NCBI GenBank assembly: GCA_002483865.1
Contig: DLIT01000100.1
Coordinates: 6,865-29,494 of the forward strand
Source of the DNA: Brevundimonas sp. UBA7635
GTDB taxonomy: Bacteria; Pseudomonadota; Alphaproteobacteria; Caulobacterales; Caulobacteraceae
Direction of reading: 5' to 3'
Length of the DNA stretch: 22,630 nucleotides
Both the position numbers and the translations under genes were made by a program. Under the pieces are notes generated by a model that searched no databases, was not told where the DNA came from, and saw only the letters and a program-made list of their open reading frames with translations. This document shows positions 17,656-22,630 of this stretch, in pieces (position 1 is the stretch's first letter; every line of letters starts with the position of its first letter).

Positions 17656-18405
17656 TCAGGGTTGAGGGAACCAACTGGTCAGCATCGCTTCAGCCCCCAG
17701 CCTACGAGTCAACAGCCATCCCCCACCACTGGCCTCAAGCCGGAATGACGACTTTCCATCCAACCCTCCGGCAGGACCAGGATAGGCAAAGGCCTGGTTG
17801 TTCACCATGACCGTCACGGCCTCGTCGGCAATGCCCGCAAGGCTCGCTACCCAACGCCCGTTATCGCCGACGCGAATAGCCGTCTCATAGCGCCCAGGAA
17901 CTGACACCCGCACCGTTTCCTGGGGTCGCGCCCGTCCTGAAGCGATCAAGGCCTGGCCATCACCGTCTATGGCATCCAGGAGCGGGCCAGGCGTCAGGCG
18001 GCGGCTGCTTCCCCCCTCGGTCTGCATGACGGCCAGGCCAGGCTCTGTCAGGATCAGCAGATGCTCCGGACCGCGCACGGTGTTCTGGCCCTGCAGGATT
18101 TCCGGCGTCAGCATCACGTGGCTGTCGGTCAGGCTGATGGTGACCACGAATCGTCCCCGGTCATCAGCAGCCACGGCATAGGCCTCTCCCTCATCGCCGC
18201 GTAGCAGAACCCGGGCGTCCGGCGTGGCGACCCCGCTGATGGTCGCCGCAGAACTCTTCAACAGCACCGTCTCGACTCGAGGCGCGGTAGTCCACCCGTC
18301 GTCCTGCCGCTTGGGACCGGAAGCTCGCTCTTCCTGCGAGTCACAGCCAGCCAAAAAGACACATCCGAGTGCCGTTACGGCAGCCGCAAAAAATCGAGGA
18401 TTCAT
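17656..18405 (-). CDS. Hypothetical lipoprotein
   Basis: This is a 249-residue protein that I do not recognise beyond its export signal. The N-terminus is a lipoprotein signal peptide with lipobox FLAGC, the lipidated residue being Cys21. Asp at +2 would favour the inner membrane under the E. coli Lol rule, which may not hold here. A Ser/Glu/Arg/Lys-rich linker follows. The mature part has two stretches with the feel of Ig-like beta-sandwich repeats (SGVATPDARVLLRGDEGEAYAVAADDRGRF and SGRARPQETVRVSVPGRYETAIRVGDNGRW, read in parts), each with a GxAxPxxxVxV motif followed by a D(D/N)GR(F/W) turn. It diverges from the LOG-family gene across 79 bp and is followed by a strong minus-strand terminator. 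Confidence 0.8.
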   Translation of the reverse strand: MNPRFFAAAVTALGCVFLAGCDSQEERASGPKRQDDGWTTAPRVETVLLKSSAATISGVATPDARVLLRGDEGEAYAVAADDRGRFVVTISLTDSHVMLTPEILQGQNTVRGPEHLLILTEPGLAVMQTEGGSSRRLTPGPLLDAIDGDGQALIASGRARPQETVRVSVPGRYETAIRVGDNGRWVASLAGIADEAVTVMVNNQAFAYPGPAGGLDGKSSFRLEASGGGWLLTRRLGAEAMLTSWFPQP

Positions 18406-18484
18406 CCCTGCTCGCTAATCTCTTTGGTTCGGCTGCCAGACCATAGATTGCGCGAACCCCACCCAGATAGTGTAGTGAGGCTTC

Positions 18485-19090
18485 ATGACTTTGCCATCTG
18501 TTCAAATTGCCCCGTTTGAGGGGCCTTCCGTCTGTCTTTTCTGCGGTTCTTCCAATGGTGCTGATCCGGCCTATGTAGAGGCGGCCACCCAATTCGGCAC
18601 GGCTACGGCCCAGGCCGGCTGGCGGCTGGTCTATGGTGGTGGTGGCGTGGGCCTGATGGGGGCGGCAGCCCGGTCCGCACACGAAGCTGGCGGTCGCGTG
18701 ATCGGTATCATGCCCGGCTTTCTGCGCAGCCGCGAACGTCTGTTCGACGATGTCGAAACCATCGTCGTGACCTCGATGCATGAGCGCAAACAGCTGATGT
18801 ATGATCAGTCCGACGTCTTCGTCGTCGCGCCTGGCGGGATTGGCACCCTTGAGGAAGCCATTGAACTTCTGTCCTGGAAACGGCTCGACCTGCACGCCAA
18901 ACCGGTCATCTTCCTGAATCTCAACGGGTTCTGGACCGACTACGTCCGGTTGATCGAGCACAGCGTCCGCGAGGGCATGACCCCCGCCAGCTTCCTGGAA
19001 GCCTATCAGGTTGTCGATACGGTCGCAGAGGCCGTGGCTGCCATGAAAACAGCACAGCCCACGCCACACTTGAAACATGATCAGCGGTAA
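18485..19090 (+). CDS. LOG-family nucleotide 5'-monophosphate phosphoribohydrolase (TIGR00730)
   Basis: This is a 201-residue Rossmann-fold protein of the LOG/YgdH group, often misnamed lysine decarboxylase. Members hydrolyse the N-glycosidic bond of purine, pyrimidine or cytokinin nucleoside monophosphates. The family marks are present: VCLFCGSSNGADP near the N-terminus, the glycine-rich YGGGGVGLMG, MHERKQLMYDQSD, and the active-site PGGIGTLEE. The length is typical. The start ATG 18485 places the first strand correctly. Whether it makes cytokinin, recycles nucleotides or trims damaged nucleotides cannot be told from sequence. It is probably monocistronic. Confidence 0.9.
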   Translation: MTLPSVQIAPFEGPSVCLFCGSSNGADPAYVEAATQFGTATAQAGWRLVYGGGGVGLMGAAARSAHEAGGRVIGIMPGFLRSRERLFDDVETIVVTSMHERKQLMYDQSDVFVVAPGGIGTLEEAIELLSWKRLDLHAKPVIFLNLNGFWTDYVRLIEHSVREGMTPASFLEAYQVVDTVAEAVAAMKTAQPTPHLKHDQR

Positions 19091-19133
19091 GTAAACATGG
19101 ATCACTAAAGCGCCACGAGCCGTATTGATCTGG

Positions 19134-19162
19134 TTGACAGTTTCGAAAGAAAACGGACTATG
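19134..19162 (+). promoter_or_regulatory. Sigma-70-like promoter for the small secreted protein gene
   Basis: A consensus -35 TTGACA (19134-19139) is followed by a 17-bp spacer and a weak -10 ACTATG (19157-19162). The start codon lies 40 bp further on at 19203. Confidence 0.5.
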
Positions 19163-19202
19163 GCGTCAATCGGGCAACCGCCCAGCCTCCGGAGATGAGT
19201 CC

Positions 19203-19502
19203 ATGCGTGCTTTGTTCGCTGCCGTTGCCCTGTTCGCAGCGGTTCCCGCCCTTGCCTCGGCCCAGCCTACGACCAGCCTGACCTTGGCTGATGCCGCGAA
19301 GGCTCCGTCGAGCCGCGTGATCATCGATGGAGCCACCTGGCGTTGCGAAGGCGATACCTGCACCGCTTCGGGTGGTTCCAGCCAGCCAGCGACCCGCGCC
19401 TGCCGCCGCGTCGTCGCCAAGATGGGTACTGTCACAGCCTTCACCTATCGCGGTGAGACCCTGGATGCCGAAGCCCTGGCTGTCTGCAACGCTGCCGCCT
19501 GA
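19203..19502 (+). CDS. Small secreted cysteine-containing protein (CC_3452-like)
   Basis: This is a 99-residue protein with a clear signal peptide (1-20, ending LASA) and a mature part of about 79 residues. Four cysteines (48, 53, 67, 95) could form two disulfides in the periplasm. The pattern WRCEGDTC ... TRACRRV ... GEVTAF-like segment (here GTVTAFTYRG) ... LDAEALAVCN resembles the conserved Caulobacterales/sphingomonad family that I recall as CC_3452, of unknown function. ATG 19203 has CGGAG 8 nt upstream; an earlier in-frame ATG at 19125 would put the signal peptide too far inside and overlaps the promoter. It is followed by a strong bidirectional terminator. Confidence 0.75.
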   Translation: MRALFAAVALFAAVPALASAQPTTSLTLADAAKAPSSRVIIDGATWRCEGDTCTASGGSSQPATRACRRVVAKMGTVTAFTYRGETLDAEALAVCNAAA

Positions 19503-19523
19503 TCCCGGCGTACCGACGCAAAC

Positions 19524-19563
19524 AAAAAGGCCGCCCTCTGGATCAGAGGGCGGCCTTTTCTTT
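19524..19563. terminator. Bidirectional intrinsic terminator between convergent genes
   Basis: Perfect 12-bp stem GGCCGCCCTCTG / CAGAGGGCGGCC with a 3-nt loop, flanked by five A on the left and TTTTCTTT on the right. It can therefore end both the rightward small-protein transcript and the leftward gltX transcript. Confidence 0.9.
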
Positions 19564-19581
19564 AGGCGGCGACTCGAAGGC

Positions 19582-20916
19582 TTAGCCTGCCCCGCCCTTC
19601 AGGCGCGCAACGATAGCCTCGCGCCCGATCAACGGAGCCAGGGCTGCCATGTCGGGGCCGTGCGGCTGTCCGGTCAGCGCCAGACGCAGCGGCATGAACA
19701 GGGCCTTGCCCTTGGCCCCGGTTTTTTCCTTGACCGCAGCGGTCCAGGCCGACCAGGCCCCCGCGTCGATGACCTCGGGCAGGACCTCAAGGGCCGCCGC
19801 AGCAAAGGCCGGATCCTCGATCACGGGCGTTACCGGGCCGGTGACGATCTTGGCCAGGTCGGCCACTTCGTTGAACCGGTTCAGATTCGGCTTAACCGCT
19901 TCCCAGAAGCTCTCGCCCAGATCGACATCCAGCGCTTCCAGACGCGGTTTCGCCTGCTCATAGGTCAGGGCGTGCAGGACCTGGGCGTTCAGGCGACCAA
20001 GGTCGGCCTCGTCATAACGCGCAGGCGAGCGGCCCATCTTGGAGAAGGAGAAGCCTTCACCCAGGGCCTGCAGCGACGGAGCCGCTTCCAGGGCGTCCGA
20101 GGTGCCGATCTTGCCCAGATGGCTGGTGATGGCCAGCGGTTCATAGCCGTCGGCGCGCATGTCGATGATCGCCATCGACCCAATCCGCTTGGACAGGGCC
20201 GAGCCATCGGCTCCAACCAACAGCGGCATATGGGCAAAGCCCGGAATCTTGGCTCCCAGGGCTTCAAAAATTTCCAGCTGGGTGCCGGTATTGGTGACGT
20301 GGTCCTCACCCCGGATAATGTGGGTGATCTCCATGTCGATGTCGTCGACCACCGACGGCAGGGTATAGAGGAACAGGCCGTCCTCGCGGATCAGAACCGG
20401 GTCCGACATCGAGGCCGTATCGACCTCACAGTGGCCGCGGGCCAAGTCGTCCCAAGACACCCGCTTGCCTTCCAGCTTGAAGCGCCAGTGCGGACGACGG
20501 CCCTCGGCTTCCAAAGCCGCCTTCTCCTCGTCGGTCAGGCTCAGGGCCGCACGGTCATAGATGGGCGGCTGGCCCCGCGACAGCTGCACCTTGCGGCGGC
20601 GGTCCAGTTCTTCAGAGGTTTCATAGCAGGCATAAAGCCGGCCATCGGCTTTCAGCTTTTCGGCTGCGGCCTCGTAGCGGTCAAAGCGCCTGGATTGATT
20701 GTAACGTTCATCCCATTCCAGACCGAGCCATTTCAGGTCGATCTCGATGTTGTCTTCCGACTCCTTGGTCGAACGGGCCAAGTCGGTATCGTCGATACGC
20801 AGGACAAAGGTGCCGCCCTGACCCTTGGCGAACAACCAGTTCACCAGAGCGGTGCGGACATTGCCAACGTGCAGCTTCCCCGTGGGGGACGGCGCGAAAC
20901 GAACCTTGACGGACAT
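19582..20916 (-). CDS. gltX: Glutamyl-tRNA synthetase
   Basis: This is a 444-residue class I aminoacyl-tRNA synthetase that charges tRNA with glutamate. The N-terminus carries the family start VRFAPSPTGKLHVGNVRTAL (HIGH motif as HVGN, residues 16-19), then LRIDDTDLARS. The second ATP-binding motif appears as ALSKRIG (KMSKS equivalent). HIIRGEDHVTNTGTQ is the usual active-site segment. The C-terminal helical anticodon-binding region is somewhat short compared with the roughly 470-residue average. Alphaproteobacteria often have two GltX paralogues, one of which also serves tRNA-Gln; which one this is cannot be decided here. It lies 82 bp downstream of dksA on the same strand and may be co-transcribed with it. 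Confidence 0.95.
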   Translation of the reverse strand: MSVKVRFAPSPTGKLHVGNVRTALVNWLFAKGQGGTFVLRIDDTDLARSTKESEDNIEIDLKWLGLEWDERYNQSRRFDRYEAAAEKLKADGRLYACYETSEELDRRRKVQLSRGQPPIYDRAALSLTDEEKAALEAEGRRPHWRFKLEGKRVSWDDLARGHCEVDTASMSDPVLIREDGLFLYTLPSVVDDIDMEITHIIRGEDHVTNTGTQLEIFEALGAKIPGFAHMPLLVGADGSALSKRIGSMAIIDMRADGYEPLAITSHLGKIGTSDALEAAPSLQALGEGFSFSKMGRSPARYDEADLGRLNAQVLHALTYEQAKPRLEALDVDLGESFWEAVKPNLNRFNEVADLAKIVTGPVTPVIEDPAFAAAALEVLPEVIDAGAWSAWTAAVKEKTGAKGKALFMPLRLALTGQPHGPDMAALAPLIGREAIVARLKGGAG

Positions 20917-20998
20917 GGTATCTTGGACCTTGGAAACGAAGGGCGCTTGGTCGCGCCCCCCGCTTCACAAGTCAAGCGATCAGCCCCGTCAGAACCGA

Positions 20999-21433
20999 TC
21001 AATCGTCGCGATGGACTCGTTCGCGGCGCTCGTGTCGCTCTTGGGCCTCAACCGACAGGGTTGCCGTCGGCCTAGCTTCCAAGCGCCCGATGCCGATCGG
21101 TTCACCCGTGTCTTCGCAATAGCCGTAGCTGCCGTCTTCGATCCGGCGCAGCGCATCATCGATCTTGGAGATCAGCTTGCGCTGGCGGTCACGGGTTCTC
21201 AGTTCCAGCGCACGATCTGATTCTGAGGAAGCCCGGTCGACCAGATCCGGGTGATTTTCGGTTTCGGCTTTCAGGTTGACCACGGTGCCCTTGGATTCAC
21301 GAAGAATGTCTTCCTTCCAGGCCAAGAGCTTGTTTTTAAAATAGGCCAGCTGCCGTTCATTCATGAACGGCTCATCCTCGGTGGGTCGATATTCGACAGT
21401 GATGTCTTCGACCGGCGACGCTAATGCGTTCAT
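20999..21433 (-). CDS. dksA: RNA polymerase-binding transcription factor DksA
   Basis: This is a 144-residue DksA/TraR-type factor that enters the RNA polymerase secondary channel and acts with ppGpp in the stringent response. The MNERQLAYFKNKLLAWK segment matches the DksA globular start. The coiled-coil tip keeps the essential DxxDxA motif (Asp63, Asp66, Ala68 in HPDLVDRAS). The zinc-finger region reads YGYCEDTGEPIGIGRLEARP, then ATLSVEAQ: of the four cysteine ligands only Cys106 remains, the others being Thr109, Ser127 and Ala130. Zinc-free DksA proteins are known in alphaproteobacteria. ATG 21433 is preferred over an in-frame start at 21517 because it gives the usual N-terminal length. Confidence 0.94.
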   Translation of the reverse strand: MNALASPVEDITVEYRPTEDEPFMNERQLAYFKNKLLAWKEDILRESKGTVVNLKAETENHPDLVDRASSESDRALELRTRDRQRKLISKIDDALRRIEDGSYGYCEDTGEPIGIGRLEARPTATLSVEAQERHERRERVHRDD

Positions 21434-21615
21434 AGCACTCACGCTCAAGTTATTCGCAACCCCCTGCGGCGCAAGGGCCGTATAGGGAAGCCCGGGCCGC
21501 TGAGCAACAGGGTTCACGTGTCAATGATACGGCAAAGCTACAACTGGGCGCTCGGACTGTCGTAATTTCCAGTCACACCAGCCTTCAGGACTGAAAACGC
21601 GTGAATTTTTCATTC
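21434..21615. other. Intergenic region upstream of dksA
   Basis: The 182 bp between the fliX stop and the dksA start holds no gene that I can support. It should contain the dksA promoter. I see no clear terminator hairpin for fliX, so read-through from fliX into dksA is possible. Confidence 0.4.
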
Positions 21616-22044
21616 TCAAACACGGGATCGTGAAATTTCACCCTTGGCCATTTCGACTGCGGCGCGCAGTTCGATCTGATCAAGAACTGCTTTCAGGCCC
21701 ATGTCAGAATCGGTTTCAGGCCGCTCCTCGCGCAAGCTCTGCGCGAGCCGTGACAGGGCTGCGGTGCCATCCTGCCCGGTCAGAAGCGACATTTTCAGTT
21801 CGTCCAGGCGATCCAGCAGGCCACTGCCCCGCCGAATGGCCCGACGCTTGCGCTCGGTCGGATCTTCCACACCCTGAAGCGCCATCAGGGCCGACACCCC
21901 CGCCAGGCTGGCGACGGATGATGCGGCCGAGGTCGCTGCGGTACCGCTGCCCGCCGCGGCAGCAGGCAGGTTGAAGCCGCCCCCGGCGCGCGCCGGGCGT
22001 TGACCTTGTGGCTGTGACGGGCCGGTGGGGCCGCTGACCTTCAT
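21616..22044 (-). CDS. fliX: Flagellar assembly regulator FliX
   Basis: This is a 142-residue protein matching FliX of Caulobacter, a small cytoplasmic protein that ties activity of the sigma-54 activator FlbD to completion of early flagellar structures. The N-terminal third is low complexity (Gly/Pro/Ala/Ser), as in the family. The conserved part starts at VSALMALQGVEDPTERKRRAIRRG and runs through LDRLDELKMSLLTG to LKAVLDQIELRAAVEMAK. GGGAG lies 8 nt before the ATG. It diverges from flgI across 181 bp, the arrangement known from Caulobacter. Confidence 0.93.
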   Translation of the reverse strand: MKVSGPTGPSQPQGQRPARAGGGFNLPAAAAGSGTAATSAASSVASLAGVSALMALQGVEDPTERKRRAIRRGSGLLDRLDELKMSLLTGQDGTAALSRLAQSLREERPETDSDMGLKAVLDQIELRAAVEMAKGEISRSRV

Positions 22045-22085
22045 GATCCATGCTCCCGTTCAAGGCACACCATGCCTCCCAAGCG

Positions 22086-22101
22086 TGACTTCTTGGTTAA
22101 C
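22086..22101 (-). promoter_or_regulatory. Partial CtrA-like site upstream of fliX
   Basis: TGAC-N7-TTAAC on the plus strand contains one complete half-site (TTAAC) and a poor second half. fliX is a CtrA-controlled class II gene in Caulobacter, so the position is suggestive, but the match is incomplete. Confidence 0.3.
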
Positions 22102-22172
22102 GCCCCGGCAGAAACTGCCGCCCAGCAGGGCATAAAAACAAGTAAGTATTTGTATTTTCGATATTTTATATA

Positions 22173-22188
22173 CGGCACGATCCTCGCA
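22173..22188 (+). promoter_or_regulatory. Sigma-54 (RpoN) promoter of flgI
   Basis: CGGCACGATCCTCGCA has the invariant GG-N10-GC spacing (GG 22174-22175, GC 22186-22187) and matches TGGCAC-N5-TTGC at most positions. Transcription would start about 22199, before ATG 22226. The upstream stretch 22130-22172 is very AT-rich, as expected for an IHF-bending region between a FlbD site and the promoter. Confidence 0.7.
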
Positions 22189-22225
22189 TGGCCGTTCAAG
22201 GAATGTTGCACAGGACGCCTGTCGT

Positions 22226-22630
22226 ATGCAGAAGTTGCTCACCGCCCTCCTCGCCTCGGCCGCTATCGCCCTGCCTCTGGCTGTCGCGCCAGAAGCTATG
22301 GCGCAGTCACGGATCAAGGACATCGTCACCATCGAAGGTGTGCGAAGCAACCAACTGGTCGGCTATGGCCTGGTCGTGGGCCTGAACGGCACGGGCGACA
22401 CCCTGCGTAACTCCCCCTTTACCCGGCAGTCGCTGGAAGGAATGATGGAACGCCAAGGCGTTAACATCCGCGGGGCCAATCTCAATACCAAGAACGTCGC
22501 TGCGGTCATGATCACCGCCGACCTGCCGCCCTTTGCCACGCCGGGGTCCAAGCTGGACGTGCGCGTCTCGGCCATGGGCGATGCCAAGAGCCTGCTGGGC
22601 GGCACGCTCCTGGTCACGGCCCTGCAAGGC
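22226..22630 (+). CDS. flgI: Flagellar P-ring protein FlgI (5' part, truncated by window end)
   Basis: The first 135 codons of the periplasmic P-ring protein of the flagellar basal body. The signal peptide is residues 1-26 (ending APEAMA), followed by the characteristic mature start SRIKDIVTIEGVRSNQLVGYG and LVVGLNGTGDTLRNSPFT. Further family segments are NIRGANLNTKNVAAVMITADLPPFA and GSKLDVRVSAMGDAKSLLGGTLL, read in parts. The frame is open to the window edge, so the truncation is an artefact of the window. It is preceded by a sigma-54 promoter, consistent with late-class flagellar control through FlbD and FliX, whose gene is divergent. Confidence 0.96.
   Translation, partial: MQKLLTALLASAAIALPLAVAPEAMAQSRIKDIVTIEGVRSNQLVGYGLVVGLNGTGDTLRNSPFTRQSLEGMMERQGVNIRGANLNTKNVAAVMITADLPPFATPGSKLDVRVSAMGDAKSLLGGTLLVTALQG

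Noticed and set aside
19327-21075. Long open frame (582 codons) on the plus strand across gltX
   Set aside because: Antisense to gltX, it also crosses the bidirectional terminator and the dksA 3' end. It shows no domain pattern.

Overview
The window looks like chromosome of a GC-rich flagellated alphaproteobacterium of the Caulobacterales, most like Brevundimonas or a close relative. The reasons are the fliX gene divergent from flgI (a Caulobacter-type flagellar pair), a zinc-ligand-poor alphaproteobacterial DksA, large TonB-dependent receptors (TBDRs) of the TGSRIRR type, a perfect CtrA-type box (TTAA-N7-TTAAC), and a small secreted protein that resembles the CC_3452 family. Assignments are from reading the sequence only; no database search was run.

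Region 1 (1-4272): an XRE-cupin regulator is transcribed leftward and a TBDR rightward from a 310-bp AT-rich divergent control region. The receptor is followed by a strong hairpin.

Region 2 (4273-13313) is the most interesting part. A leftward run of four genes (aspartate ammonia-lyase, ECF sigma factor, FecR-type anti-sigma, acidic amino acid/dicarboxylate symporter) faces a rightward pair (exported alpha/beta hydrolase with a GHSAG nucleophile, and a TBDR with an N-terminal STN signalling domain). Together they read as a signal-controlled scavenging locus: outer-membrane import, exported hydrolysis, inner-membrane uptake of Asp/C4-dicarboxylate, deamination to fumarate, and a FecI/FecR/FecA-like switch. 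I propose an aspartyl polymer or aspartyl amide as the substrate. That is inference.

Region 3 (13483-17525): a thioredoxin-reductase-like flavoprotein, then a probable operon of a FadH-type 2,4-dienoyl-CoA/enoate reductase, an NTF2/SnoaL-like protein and a PadR-family repressor. Two ATGCAA-N4-TTGCAT palindromes sit just before fadH, and the second overlaps its ribosome-binding site. They are good candidates for the PadR operator. A (GA)10 tract serves as the ribosome-binding region of the NTF2-like gene.

Region 4 (17524-19563): a lipoprotein gene, a LOG-family nucleotide phosphoribohydrolase and a small secreted cysteine protein. Between padR and the lipoprotein gene is a compact element: a palindromic CtrA box, an 18-codon ORF with runs of four Phe and four Thr codons, and an intrinsic terminator.

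Region 5 (19564-22630): housekeeping and flagellar genes. gltX and dksA run leftward, as does fliX; flgI runs rightward and is cut by the window end. flgI has a sigma-54 type -24/-12 promoter.
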